Virus record (IMG/VR): IMGVR_UViG_3300027754_000064
Location: 1 to 64,000 of that record
Strand: one strand, 5' to 3'
DNA: 64,000 nucleotides
Source: a virus
Below are positions 26,478-36,727 of this stretch, in pieces (position 1 is the first letter of the stretch; each line of letters starts with the position of its first letter). A program made the position numbers and the translations under genes. The notes below the pieces were generated by a model that saw nothing but the letters and a program-made list of their open reading frames with translations, made no database searches and was not told the DNA's origin.

Positions 26478-29186
26478 TTAACTAAAGGTTACCGTACCAG
26501 TGCCGGCTGTTACTGTGTAGGTTTTATAACCGGTTACTGAAGTGCTTAGACTAGTAGTTAATCCACCTGAGAAGGTCGCTGAGTAATTACTTGGTACACG
26601 CAGTATGACGATACCTGAACCACCTGCGCCACTAGTACCTGTGCCAGTACCAACCGATGCTGCACCTGCCCCAATAGTTACAGTATATGAAACACCGGTA
26701 GACAAGTTAGAAGCGACATTGGCTAACAATCCACCGGCGCCACCTCCACCATTACCAGCACCTATTCCAGAATCTGCGCCACCCCCGCCACCTCCGGTGT
26801 TAGGAGTACCGGATGTACCATTCGCGCCTCTACCACCTGCACCTCCACCTCCATTTCCACCTGCTCCAGCAGAACCGATTGCCGTACCTCCCCCACCACC
26901 ACCAGCATAATAAGTAAGGGTGCCATTGATCGCACTACCATATCCAACACCACCAGCACCACATGTGCTTCCTGATCCATTACCACCAATACCACCAGCA
27001 CCACCACCTCCACCGCTTACATAAGCTGAACCAGTGTATACTCCTGAACCACCTGCATAACCTTGACCAGCAGTGCCAGCTCCGCCTGCTATTGATTGAT
27101 TTGCTACATTTATAGGACCGCCGCCACCACCGGAACCACCTGCTCCTCCTACAGTGCCACTAGCAGCGTTCCAAGCTCCTCCATAACCTCCACCTGATGC
27201 GGTTATAATGTTAAAAACACTAGCACTACCTGTATTACCACTAGCATAACCACTGCTAGGTGTATATGTAGCACCACTACCTCCACCAGCAACTACTAGA
27301 TAATCTACTGTAAAAGTGGGACTAGTAGTAAATGAAATTGAGCCAGTACCTGCTGTGAATTTGGTATATTTAACACCATTTGACAAACTTGTGTCTGCTG
27401 TTAGACCTGAGCCAACATTAATATAATAATTAGATGCGTATGCTAGTATGACTACACCGGATCCACCTGCTGTTGGACCTGCTCCGCCACCACCACCAGT
27501 ATTTGGTGTACCAGGAGTAGCTGTTGAAGTCGAACCGTATGCAACAGTAGTACCATTTCCACCTCCACCTAATCCACCAGTATTGGTAGTTCGTGTTCCG
27601 ACTCCTGCACCACCACCGCCTCCACCTGCGTAGTAAGTAGAAGTACCTGTAATAGAACTTGCATATCCAACACCACCTGCTCCTGTTGTTGTGCCTGGAT
27701 TGCCAACACCCCCGGCGCCTCCACCGCCACCTCCAGATTCTGGCGAAAGGTCTTGTCCAGCTCCACCTGCGTAACCTTGTCCTGCGGTAGCCGATCCGCC
27801 TGAGGTTGCAACGTCTCCGCCTCCTCCTCCACCTGAGCCACCACTATTACCGTTATCTCCCCCAGTAGATGAATCACCGCCGGCTCCGCCCCCTATAGCG
27901 GTGTATGTATTAAACACGCTATTTGTTCCATTATTGTCTACTGACCCACCAGCACCAACTGTAACTGTATAACTGGCCCCTAAAAGTATAGTGCTAATAG
28001 TTCCAGTTAGTAACCCACCAGCGCCACCTCCACCTGACCATGCTGAAGAATTAGTATAAGCTGATCTATTGCCAGGACCACCTGATCCACCGCCACCAGC
28101 AACCACTAAATAACTTACATCAAGTGGCGAAGTATTACTAAAATAAACTGGGCCCGTGCCAGCAGTGAATGTAGCAATCTTATAAGCACCACTAGTAACC
28201 ACGCTACTAGTCAATCCTGCATCGGCTGTCAAATAGAATGCAGCTGGGAATTTGAGTACAACTATACCTGAACCACCCGAACCACCCGACCCATTTGATC
28301 CATTGGTCCAACCACTGCCACCGCCGCCACTACCTGTATTTGATGTAGCAGAGGTTGATGAAAATACTATTGTAGTACTACTACTAACCCCACCTGAACC
28401 ACCACCAGCAGCACCTATGCCACGAGAGCTGGCAGAAGCAGCACCGGCGGTACTTAAGAATCCACCTCCACCTCCACCAGCATATGTTACTGCACTGCCA
28501 GTAATTGTAGAAGCAGTTCCTGCCCCACCGTCGCCACCTTTACTTGCTGACGCAGCAGAGCTGACAGAACCCGACCCACCACCGCCACCAGCACTGTAAT
28601 TGGTGCCTGCTTGATAACTGGTACCGCCAACGTACCCTTGACTGGCTGTGCCCAAACCGCCAGTGTAAGTAGCCCCGGCGCCACCGCCACCGCCACTGCC
28701 TCCAGCAACACCTGCGTAAGCAGCACCGCCACCGCCACCCCCACCAATTGCGGTAATAGAACCAAAAACAGAATTACTACCATTGGTGCCAACACCTGAT
28801 GATGTGTTTCCGGCACCTCCGCTGCCTACAGTAACAGTATATGCAGTGCCAACGGTAGCTGTTACTACATTTTCGGCTGAGGCACCACCGCCACTGGTTC
28901 CTGCACTGGTTCTCAATCCGCCTGCACCACCAGCACCAGATACGTCAAACCCGCCACCTCCACCCCCGGCTACCACAAGAAAATCAACACTAAGTGTAGT
29001 ACCACTAGCACCACTTACTACACTCATCCAACTACTGTAGTTAGCATCATAATATTCTACTACACGCAAGTCGGTATTGTATCTAGTATAGCCGTTGGCG
29101 GGGCTAACTGGTCTTTGATCAGTTGTACCAACTGGTAACTGTAAGTAACCAGTATCGTTTACTGTAGTGTTTTTAAGGGTGGCCAT
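26478..29186 (-). CDS. Adhesin with three tandem glycine-rich domains
   Basis: The 902-residue protein starts with the MATLKNTTVND leader and the LPVGTTDQRPVSPANGYTRY module (about 1-60). It then has three consecutive glycine-rich domain plus cap units (about 65-345, 350-610, 615-902). Each unit opens with (S/T)VDFLVVAGGGG or its variant, contains YAGGGGGG and NTGGGGGG motifs, and closes with a cap such as GLTSSVVTSGAYKIATFTAG. Proline and cysteine are nearly absent. Three stacked tips in one polypeptide are unusual compared with the single copies in neighbouring genes. Confidence 0.8.
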   Translation of the reverse strand: MATLKNTTVNDTGYLQLPVGTTDQRPVSPANGYTRYNTDLRVVEYYDANYSSWMSVVSGASGTTLSVDFLVVAGGGGGGFDVSGAGGAGGLRTSAGTSGGGASAENVVTATVGTAYTVTVGSGGAGNTSSGVGTNGSNSVFGSITAIGGGGGGGAAYAGVAGGSGGGGGAGATYTGGLGTASQGYVGGTSYQAGTNYSAGGGGGSGSVSSAASASKGGDGGAGTASTITGSAVTYAGGGGGGFLSTAGAASASSRGIGAAGGGSGGVSSSTTIVFSSTSATSNTGSGGGGSGWTNGSNGSGGSGGSGIVVLKFPAAFYLTADAGLTSSVVTSGAYKIATFTAGTGPVYFSNTSPLDVSYLVVAGGGGSGGPGNRSAYTNSSAWSGGGGAGGLLTGTISTILLGASYTVTVGAGGSVDNNGTNSVFNTYTAIGGGAGGDSSTGGDNGNSGGSGGGGGGDVATSGGSATAGQGYAGGAGQDLSPESGGGGGGAGGVGNPGTTTGAGGVGYASSITGTSTYYAGGGGGGAGVGTRTTNTGGLGGGGNGTTVAYGSTSTATPGTPNTGGGGGAGPTAGGSGVVILAYASNYYINVGSGLTADTSLSNGVKYTKFTAGTGSISFTTSPTFTVDYLVVAGGGSGATYTPSSGYASGNTGSASVFNIITASGGGYGGAWNAASGTVGGAGGSGGGGGPINVANQSIAGGAGTAGQGYAGGSGVYTGSAYVSGGGGGAGGIGGNGSGSTCGAGGVGYGSAINGTLTYYAGGGGGGTAIGSAGAGGNGGGGAGGRGANGTSGTPNTGGGGGGADSGIGAGNGGGGAGGLLANVASNLSTGVSYTVTIGAGAASVGTGTGTSGAGGSGIVILRVPSNYSATFSGGLTTSLSTSVTGYKTYTVTAGTGTVTFS

Positions 29187-29193
29187 TTACATA

Positions 29194-29562
29194 TTATTCA
29201 GTAGGTACTGCTATCCAATCTAATTGATCTTCATCCCAAGTATATCTACCACCATCACTAGGATATGGTTTATATGGATCCCAATTACAAGTATCCTCGT
29301 TTAATGTCCAACTTGGATATGGTTGAGGTGGAATGAAAGCATCACGCTGTGGATCATAAGTATAACCTATGCCTGCATAATTTTTTCTATAAGGTTGTCC
29401 ACCTAATGTGTGTTGTCCACCTATTGTGTTATAACTAGTACGCTTACACAATTGACCACGGAAATCACCATAGTGTCTTTCCCAATCAAAGTTGCTTTCG
29501 TCTTTACCAACTATAACTTCTGTTACTACATAATTTTCATCTAAAAAAGCATAATGTGCCAT
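29194..29562 (-). CDS. MAHYAFL-family phage protein (single unit)
   Basis: The 122-residue protein starts MAHYAFLDENYVVTEVIVG and contains RGQLCKRTSYNTIGG, RKNYAGIGYTYDPQRDAFIP and WTLNEDTCNWDPYKPYPSDG, the complete single-unit form of the family also found at 25862-26467. An AAAAAGGAG ribosome-binding site precedes the ATG. Its place between two glycine-rich adhesin genes suggests an assembly factor or small structural partner. The function is not known. Confidence 0.75.
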   Translation of the reverse strand: MAHYAFLDENYVVTEVIVGKDESNFDWERHYGDFRGQLCKRTSYNTIGGQHTLGGQPYRKNYAGIGYTYDPQRDAFIPPQPYPSWTLNEDTCNWDPYKPYPSDGGRYTWDEDQLDWIAVPTE

Positions 29563-29579
29563 TTTTTTCTCCTTTTTAA

Positions 29580-30632
29580 TTAACTAAATGTTATTGTGCC
29601 TGTTCCTGAGGTAAACGTATAAATTTTATATACTGGATTTGAAGTATCTAGTGAATATGATAATCCAACACCGATAGTCACAATATAACTAGCGCCTATT
29701 CTTAATATTACGACCCCACTTCCACCGTTTCCACCTGTAACAGTTACACTACCTGCACTGGCTCCCCCACCGCCTCCTCCGCGATTTGTCGTTCCAGCAG
29801 AACCATTATTACCCCCTCCACCAGTTCCAGGGGGTGCTCCGGCATTACCGCCACCTCCATTACCACCTTGTGCAGTTGATCCCTGTGTAGAACCACCTCC
29901 ACCTCCACCAGCATAATACAAACCTGTCATAGCGCTTAATTTTCCGATACCACCTGCACCGCCGGTGCTATTTGCAGTACCATTTCCACCTGCTGCGCCT
30001 GCCCCACCCCCACCACCGCATGATGTAGATTTGTTACTTTGTCCTGTACCCGTGTGCGATCCACCTGCATTTCCGTATGCTCCCCCGGCTCCTCCTGGAT
30101 TTGTTGCAGATCCCGCACCTGCACCACCAGATCCAGATGCATTGCCATTACTGGTGCCATCCATACCCTGATTATAAGCAGGGTTTCCACTATATGTTCC
30201 ACCACCTGCGCCACCATTAGCAGTGACACTACCATACACTGTGTTACTACCAACACCACCTCTAACACCAACAGAACCTGCACCACCTTCACCACCGGCT
30301 GCAACAGTAATTATTTTGGAGGTGCCTGACACTAGATACTCAGTGCCTTCTATATATGCGCCGGCACCTCCACCTCCACCTGCGGCATCTGTACTAAAGC
30401 CACCTCCGCCGCCTCCGCCACTACCAACTACTAAATAAGTTACTTCAATACTTGGACTTTGATAGATAGGTCGCCATGTTGCACTTACACTATCGTACCA
30501 CTCAATATAACCTAATGTTGTATTATAGCGTGTCATGCCCTGTACAGGGCTAGCTGGCCGTTGTGCCGTAGTACCTGCAGGCAATGTAAAGAATTGTGTA
30601 TCGTTAATGGTTGAATTTTTAAGGGTTGCCAT
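29580..30632 (-). CDS. Short glycine-rich adhesin
   Basis: The 350-residue product has the MATLKNSTINDTQ leader, a LPAGTTAQRPASPVQGMTRY module with IEWYDSVSATW (about 15-60), one glycine-rich domain opened by VTYLVVGSGGGGG (about 65-305) and a cap ending FTSGTGTITFS. It is the minimal version of the local adhesin architecture: anchor module, glycine-rich tip and cap, with no Ig or FN3 spacer. The gene follows the 608-residue paralogue by only 3 bases. Confidence 0.8.
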   Translation of the reverse strand: MATLKNSTINDTQFFTLPAGTTAQRPASPVQGMTRYNTTLGYIEWYDSVSATWRPIYQSPSIEVTYLVVGSGGGGGGGFSTDAAGGGGGAGAYIEGTEYLVSGTSKIITVAAGGEGGAGSVGVRGGVGSNTVYGSVTANGGAGGGTYSGNPAYNQGMDGTSNGNASGSGGAGAGSATNPGGAGGAYGNAGGSHTGTGQSNKSTSCGGGGGAGAAGGNGTANSTGGAGGIGKLSAMTGLYYAGGGGGGSTQGSTAQGGNGGGGNAGAPPGTGGGGNNGSAGTTNRGGGGGGASAGSVTVTGGNGGSGVVILRIGASYIVTIGVGLSYSLDTSNPVYKIYTFTSGTGTITFS

Positions 30633-30635
30633 ATA

Positions 30636-32462
30636 TTACCAACTTATTGAACCTGTGCCACCGGTAAAGCGATATACCCTATAACCTGATCTACTTGGTT
30701 GATCGTAACTTAATCCACCGCCAATTGAAGATAGTGTTTTAAATGTATTTGGATAGGCTATGATTACAACTCCGGATGATCCATTTCCGCCGGCTCCCCA
30801 AGCAGGACCGCCGCCGCCTCCACCAGATCCTGTGTTAGCATATGGTGCTGAATAACCAGGAGTTCCTGAATTACCATCACCACCATTTCCGCCAATACCA
30901 GATCCACCGGCTGTAGCTGTTCCACTACCATAGCCACCTCCACCACCTCCACCACCATAAGCGGTAGATGTGCCTGTTATGCTACTATACGCTGCCGATC
31001 CACCGGCTCCACCGCTAGATCCGGATCTATCACCACCTTGACCGCCGGCGCCGCCGCCGCCAGCTCCATATAAGTCAACTGCTTGGCCACCTCTATAACC
31101 TTGGCTTGCATCAGTAGTGCCTCCGTATCCTTCATCTCCGCTACCTCCGCCACCGCCACCACCTGATCCGCCAGCAATACCAGGACCTCCGCCTCTGCCA
31201 CCGCCGCCGCCACCACCTGTTGTACTAATACTAGCAAATTGACTAGTTGAACCATTAGTTCCTCTATTACCATATCCACCAATTCCGCCTGTTCCAGAAC
31301 CACCAACTGTAACTGTATAATTAGTACTCGCTGAAACCGATAATGTAGAAGTCAACATACCACCTGCACCACCACCACCTGCGTGATTAGTTCCACCACC
31401 AGCACCGCCTGCAAGCACTAAGTATTCAACTGTTGATGGTGCTACTTGATTTGTTGTTATACTGTTACTTGCCGAACTACTAGTACTATTACCATACGAA
31501 TTAGTAGCATATACAGTAAAGGTGTAACTTGTACCAGCAGCTAATCCACTAACTGTAATAGTACCTGAACCAGCTTGACTTAGTGTACCGGTAATACTAC
31601 TTGGACTTGACACAGCAGTGTAACTAGTAATTGTACTTCCACCTGTATTAGCAGGTGCCGTAAATACTACGGTTGCAGTTGTTGCGCTTGTTGCAGTAGC
31701 AGTACCTATAGTAGGTGCTCCAGGTGCGCCCTGTAATATTACCATACTAAACGCACGGTCAGATGTATTACCTGCGTTGTCAGTTGCTCGCAATGTAAAA
31801 TTGTAAGTTGTATCACTGCCTACATTGGGAGCAGTCCCTGTAATAGCACCAGTGCTTGCGTTTAGAGATAACCCAGATGGAAGTGCGCCTGAATACACTG
31901 AATAAGTAACCGTAGCACCTGAGTCAGGATCTGTGGCTGAAACAGTTACGCTAACTGATCCATTTCTATAAATAGTACCACCTATTTGACCAGCAGTAGT
32001 AACCCATCCAGGACTTCCGCCCGTGTCAATACAATCTAATTTGGTAACTGTACCACTAGCCTGTGATACTTTAACATCAAGTGGACCCTGTGCTATAGTA
32101 AAATCTTGGGGAGTTGTAGCAGTTAATTGGCTGCTATTAACAAAAGTAACAACAGCAGCATTGTATTCAGTATTATTTACATCAATAAATTTAACTGTGG
32201 CATCATTACTAAAGTTAGCACCATTAATAGTAAAAGATGTACCTTGTTCACCACTATAAGTGCCAGGTGATATAGTGCTAATAGATGGTGGAGAAGAACC
32301 AAAAATAGCCCAACCACCACTAGTATAAACTTCAGCATAGCCACTAGTTGAGTTATATCTCATCATTCCAACTGTTGGAGTATCAGGTCGTTGTACTGTA
32401 TTACCAACTGGTAATGTAACAAACCCGGTATCGTTAATAGTTGTATTCTTTAGCGTGGCCAC
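30636..32462 (-). CDS. Modular adhesin: QRP module, TIG-like, Ig-like, FN3, glycine-rich domain and cap
   Basis: The 608-residue protein starts at GTG (32460-32462) with MATLKNTTINDTG, the same leader as two neighbours that use ATG. It continues with LPVGNTVQRPDTPTVGMMRY, a TIG-like domain (GTSFTINGANFSNDATVKFI), a He_PIG Ig domain (GALPSGLSLNASTGAITGTA), one FN3 domain, a glycine-rich domain and the cap ending FTGGTGSISW. It is a third paralogue of 18881-21025 and 21041-23251, with one FN3 domain fewer. This suggests FN3 gain or loss by recombination. Confidence 0.82.
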   Translation of the reverse strand: MATLKNTTINDTGFVTLPVGNTVQRPDTPTVGMMRYNSTSGYAEVYTSGGWAIFGSSPPSISTISPGTYSGEQGTSFTINGANFSNDATVKFIDVNNTEYNAAVVTFVNSSQLTATTPQDFTIAQGPLDVKVSQASGTVTKLDCIDTGGSPGWVTTAGQIGGTIYRNGSVSVTVSATDPDSGATVTYSVYSGALPSGLSLNASTGAITGTAPNVGSDTTYNFTLRATDNAGNTSDRAFSMVILQGAPGAPTIGTATATSATTATVVFTAPANTGGSTITSYTAVSSPSSITGTLSQAGSGTITVSGLAAGTSYTFTVYATNSYGNSTSSSASNSITTNQVAPSTVEYLVLAGGAGGGTNHAGGGGAGGMLTSTLSVSASTNYTVTVGGSGTGGIGGYGNRGTNGSTSQFASISTTGGGGGGGRGGGPGIAGGSGGGGGGGSGDEGYGGTTDASQGYRGGQAVDLYGAGGGGAGGQGGDRSGSSGGAGGSAAYSSITGTSTAYGGGGGGGGYGSGTATAGGSGIGGNGGDGNSGTPGYSAPYANTGSGGGGGGPAWGAGGNGSSGVVIIAYPNTFKTLSSIGGGLSYDQPSRSGYRVYRFTGGTGSISW

Positions 32463-32473
32463 TATAACCTACA

Positions 32474-35371
32474 TTATCTTTGACTTTTAAGTGAATCTAA
32501 CTCTGATTTAAGAGTTTTCATTGCTTCAATTAAATACACGGTTAATTTACTATAATTAATACTGTATGGCTTACCTGTCTCATCATAACTAATCAAGTTA
32601 GGTAATATGTTATTTACTTCTTCAGCAATCAACCCTGCTTCTCCTTTAGCAGTACCATCTTTACGATCATAAGTGAATCCCATTAATTGTACAATACTAT
32701 CTAGTGCATTTGTGATTGGATTTAAATTTTCTTTAAGAGTAATACTTGATGTTTCTGTTATAGTTGCTGCTGTTACTGTACCCGAACTACAAGTTAAATT
32801 ACCAACATTTAAATTACCAGTAACATTGCCTGTACCTGCAATATTAGCACCAGTACCAGTTACAGTAAGAATTGCGGCATTACCTGCTACACCGAATGTA
32901 ACATTACCACCTGAACTTCCTATGTTGACATTACTAGTGCCATTGCTTATACTTGCTGAACTAACAGTAACCGTACCAAAACTTAAATTACCTGCACCGT
33001 CAGTAGTTAGGTATTGACCATTTGTTCCACCAGTAATCTTTACATTACCTACAGGACCTAATGATACATTACTAGCACTAGTAAAATTAACAGTTCCTAG
33101 ACTAGTTAATCCTGTTAACGTACCAACACTGGTTATATTTGGTTGTGCTGCTGTTGTTAATGTACCAGTTACATAGTTAGCACTTATGTAATTAGCTCCA
33201 CTAATATTTCCACCTGATCCTGCACCAGTTGTAATAGTACCGGCTACATTTACTCCAGTACCAGTTACTGTCAATACGGTGTTACCAACTGCTGCGATTG
33301 TTACATTACCATTCGCTGTAGCAATAGCAACATTACTATTGCCGTTACTAACTCCATTTGTACTTAAACCAGTTAATTGACTACCATTACCAACAAAGAA
33401 GTTAGCAGTAATATTACCATCACTATTACGAACCGCTACTGTATTTGCTGTTGCTGCTGTTGCGGTATTATATCCATCTAATAAGTCAGCGTTTAGATTA
33501 GTAACTAATGTAGTACTAGTAACTGTTAAAGGACTAGTTCCAGTGGCAATGCTAGATACTAATTGTCCAGCAGTTATAATATTACTGCCAGTTATGTTAC
33601 CATTTGCTGTAATCGTACTATTACTTGTAAATGCACCTGATTTCATTGGTGCAAATGTAGAGTTAGCCCAATCAATTACAGTAGTTGGTTCTGTTGCTAC
33701 ATTAGTAAATAATTTCCAAACACCATCATTATGATCTCTAACAAATCCTGTATAATAATAACTACCAGTAGTAAAACTGGCTACAATACCTAAATCATAC
33801 AAGTTACCTGTATTATTAGCGCCCATAATGATAAGTGGGTCACCTACAACCAAATCTGTAACATTGCTATAGTTCAAATTACCCGTAACATTAAAGTTAC
33901 CGGTTACATTAATATTTCCCGTAATTCCAACAGCACCTGTAATACTAGCGCCACCATTTGAAACTGTCAATCCATTAGCAATATTCGCAGAACCATTACT
34001 TCTAATATTTGCACCAGTAATATTTCCTGATGCTAATACTATACCTGTTCCAATATTACCAATATTAGCATTACCGGTGCTTGTATTAGAACCAACCATT
34101 GCTAAATATGTAGCACCATCATTAGTAAACTGCCATTGACCAGCACTTTCTGTCCAACGCAATTGTGTTGCTGCTTGATCACCGCGAACTACTCTTAATC
34201 CAGCGTTATTGCTAGGTGCACCTGTAGTTTCAGCACTAATATCAATAATATTATCTTCTACTGTTAAACTAGTAACGCTTAAATTACCACCACCACCATT
34301 AACATTTAAGTTACCAGTAATAGTAACATCGTCATTAATTGAAACTGAACCACTACCATTAGCAGTAATTGTCAAATTAGTATTAGCAGTTAGAGATGAA
34401 AGTGTATCAACATTGATTGGGTTACTAAATCCAACTGGTCCGCCGTTGCTACTAGTTACATAATTACCTGCTTGAATCTGTAGTGGACCTTTTACGGCGA
34501 TTACACCACTGCCAGTTGGATTAAACTGAATATCACCTGAACCACTTGTACTTAATTTAACAGATTGATTAATGTCAGCACTAACAACAATCGTATTGCT
34601 ACTTTGCTCTAGTGCTTTTACACCGTTAATGTAAAGAGATCCTGGACCAATGAAAGCGTCTTTAAAATATGAAGTTGTGTTGCCTAGACTAAATGTATTG
34701 TTACTTGTAGGAATAATATTACCCGTAATAATCATTCCTGAACTAGATACTTGTATAACATTACCAGTACCATTAGCACTAAATGTAATATTACCATTTG
34801 CTACAGGAATATTTACATTTGATGTACCGTTACTAGTGCCCGATGTACCTGTATTACTATTTCCTGATATTACAAAATTACCACCATCTGGGTTGGTCAT
34901 GATAATAGCATTACCATTAGCACTAATAGTAGCATTACCTAGTACAATAGTATTACCTGCTAGATATAAATTATTCCAACGATTAGTAGCATTGCCCAAA
35001 TTATATGTTACATTGGCGCTTGGATTGATATTACCTGCTACAACCATGCCAGTACCGGTAACGGTAACAACTCCACTATTACCTGCTACACCAATAGTAA
35101 CATTACCATTAACAGCAGGTATATTTACATTACTTGTGCCATTGCTTATACCTGATGTAGTGACACTAACTGTAGTAAAACTTAAATTACCGGCTCCGTC
35201 TGTTTGTAAATATTGACCTGCACTACCGCCGGTAAGATATAGATTAGCGATTGGACCTAAATTACTAATACCTGTTGTAGTTAAATTATCAACCAATAAG
35301 GTGTCATTACTTCTTAGTTCTTCAATTGTTAGCGTTGACGAGTTTGCAACTAACGGGTACTTATTTGCCAT
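32474..35371 (-). CDS. Tail fibre with C-terminal S74 intramolecular chaperone
   Basis: The 965-residue protein is mostly repeated Asn/Gly/Thr-rich beta units (SNGTSNVNIPVANGNITFSANG, GNITGSNI; each unit is shorter than 20 residues when taken singly), typical of triple beta-helical fibres. The last 95 residues are the S74 chaperone of endosialidase family: SITLKENLNPITNALDSIVQL, GFTYDRK, AGLIAEEVNNILPNLIS and LTVYLIEAMKTLKSELDSL. This domain trimerises the fibre and cuts itself off just before a conserved Ser, here likely in the SSITLKEN segment. It is the only S74 domain in the window. An AATAAATA promoter and AAGGAA ribosome-binding site precede the ATG. Confidence 0.88.
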   Translation of the reverse strand: MANKYPLVANSSTLTIEELRSNDTLLVDNLTTTGISNLGPIANLYLTGGSAGQYLQTDGAGNLSFTTVSVTTSGISNGTSNVNIPAVNGNVTIGVAGNSGVVTVTGTGMVVAGNINPSANVTYNLGNATNRWNNLYLAGNTIVLGNATISANGNAIIMTNPDGGNFVISGNSNTGTSGTSNGTSNVNIPVANGNITFSANGTGNVIQVSSSGMIITGNIIPTSNNTFSLGNTTSYFKDAFIGPGSLYINGVKALEQSSNTIVVSADINQSVKLSTSGSGDIQFNPTGSGVIAVKGPLQIQAGNYVTSSNGGPVGFSNPINVDTLSSLTANTNLTITANGSGSVSINDDVTITGNLNVNGGGGNLSVTSLTVEDNIIDISAETTGAPSNNAGLRVVRGDQAATQLRWTESAGQWQFTNDGATYLAMVGSNTSTGNANIGNIGTGIVLASGNITGANIRSNGSANIANGLTVSNGGASITGAVGITGNINVTGNFNVTGNLNYSNVTDLVVGDPLIIMGANNTGNLYDLGIVASFTTGSYYYTGFVRDHNDGVWKLFTNVATEPTTVIDWANSTFAPMKSGAFTSNSTITANGNITGSNIITAGQLVSSIATGTSPLTVTSTTLVTNLNADLLDGYNTATAATANTVAVRNSDGNITANFFVGNGSQLTGLSTNGVSNGNSNVAIATANGNVTIAAVGNTVLTVTGTGVNVAGTITTGAGSGGNISGANYISANYVTGTLTTAAQPNITSVGTLTGLTSLGTVNFTSASNVSLGPVGNVKITGGTNGQYLTTDGAGNLSFGTVTVSSASISNGTSNVNIGSSGGNVTFGVAGNAAILTVTGTGANIAGTGNVTGNLNVGNLTCSSGTVTAATITETSSITLKENLNPITNALDSIVQLMGFTYDRKDGTAKGEAGLIAEEVNNILPNLISYDETGKPYSINYSKLTVYLIEAMKTLKSELDSLKSQR

Positions 35372-35388
35372 TTAAAATTCCTTCACTA

Positions 35389-35396
35389 TATTTATT
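35389..35396 (-). promoter_or_regulatory. Late promoter (ATAAATA type) of the S74 tail fibre
   Basis: The minus strand reads AATAAATA 17 bases before the ATG at 35371, with AAGGAA (35378-35383) in between. The layout is that of a T4-type late promoter. Confidence 0.6.
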
Positions 35397-36690
35397 CGGT
35401 AACAGATACATTTAAAAATGATCCTGATCTTAGTCGTATTGGGTATTGTCTAAGAACAGGATTAGGTGATGATAGATAACTATTACCATTTCTTAAATTT
35501 ACAGTGACATAATATGTAGGTACAGTTTTCCAACCTAATGTCTGTGATGCCCCGTCAGCGATTACTCCTAATACTTGTTGCGTTGTACCAACTGTATTAG
35601 GAACAGTAAATGATACATTTGCGGCTATGTTTGTAGGTGCTGCTAAACTTACTTTATTACCCGCTGCGTTTTGAAAACTTAAAGTATTACCTGCACCTAA
35701 TACGGTTACATTGCTAACAGTAAGCGTATTAGATAATTTATTAAATAAAAATCTACTACTTCCAGCAAAATTACCTGAATCGTTAAACTGAACATAAGTG
35801 TTAAATCCACCGGGACTTCCTGCTACAGTAGACCAAGTTAATATGCCATTACCATCAGTAGTTAGTGCTTGTCCATTGCTACCACCGGTAATATTAATAT
35901 TGGCTACATTGCCTAAACTTAAATTACTACCATTGAATGTGACATTGGGTATGCCACCAAATGAACCATTTGCGTTATATTGTAGTTGGGTATTTGATCC
36001 ACCTGGTATCCCTGGACTTGAATTACCAGCTTGAAGTGTAGATACTTCAATTTGAGCACCATTGGCAGGAGGACTTACAAATGTTATATTTGCCCCTGAT
36101 AGAGTATATGAATTTCTAAGTAGAGTTACGCCATTATAGTTAACACTGGTTTGGTTAATATTACCAGGTGTTGTACTTAATTGAAATGTAGTTTGAACAC
36201 CATTTCCTGTGAAATCATCTACTGTTACATTAGCACCTGATCCGCCACCTCCGCCAGTACTATTAAAAGTAATACTTTTTGGATTACTAGTATTACTAGT
36301 AGTAATAGTTATTCCAGTACCAGCAATAAATTGTACTGTATCTTCACCTACAGCAACAAGACTAGGTTGTCCTGTTACTTGCCAAGTCTTAAAAGTACTA
36401 CCTAATGTTATTAATGCGTTGCCTGATCCAAGATCGGTAACACCAAATCCACTAGTACTATCAAATTTTAGTGTGCTAACGCTAGCAATGCTATTAGTGA
36501 CATTGCCACCGGTTGCATTACTTAGAGCAACGGTTAGTGGAGTAGTTGATATACCAGTTAGTAAACTACCATTACCTATGTAAAAATTGGCTGTGACATT
36601 TCCCGTAGTAATTACATTGCTATTACTAGCATTTAATGTGATATTTCCGACCGTAAGGCCGTTTTTAACTACGAAATTTCTATTTGCCAC
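35392..36690 (-). CDS. Tail fibre-like protein
   Basis: The 432-residue product starts at GTG (36688-36690) with MANRNFVVKNGLTVGNITLN, the leader shared with 36728-39460. It contains an FTGNGVQTTFQLSTTP beta module like those in the collagen proteins, a GGSNTQLQYNANGSFGG unit and FNDSGNFAGSSRFLFNKLSN, typical of phage fibre shafts. It ends with a compact beta-rich domain (YYVTVNLRNGNSYLSSPNPV). No glycine-rich tip is present. The GTG choice is supported by alignment with the ATG-started paralogue. Confidence 0.78.
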   Translation of the reverse strand: MANRNFVVKNGLTVGNITLNASNSNVITTGNVTANFYIGNGSLLTGISTTPLTVALSNATGGNVTNSIASVSTLKFDSTSGFGVTDLGSGNALITLGSTFKTWQVTGQPSLVAVGEDTVQFIAGTGITITTSNTSNPKSITFNSTGGGGGSGANVTVDDFTGNGVQTTFQLSTTPGNINQTSVNYNGVTLLRNSYTLSGANITFVSPPANGAQIEVSTLQAGNSSPGIPGGSNTQLQYNANGSFGGIPNVTFNGSNLSLGNVANINITGGSNGQALTTDGNGILTWSTVAGSPGGFNTYVQFNDSGNFAGSSRFLFNKLSNTLTVSNVTVLGAGNTLSFQNAAGNKVSLAAPTNIAANVSFTVPNTVGTTQQVLGVIADGASQTLGWKTVPTYYVTVNLRNGNSYLSSPNPVLRQYPIRLRSGSFLNVSVTE

Positions 36691-36727
36691 AGTTCCATAT
36701 ATCCCTGTAAAGCTTAACTAATAGAGG

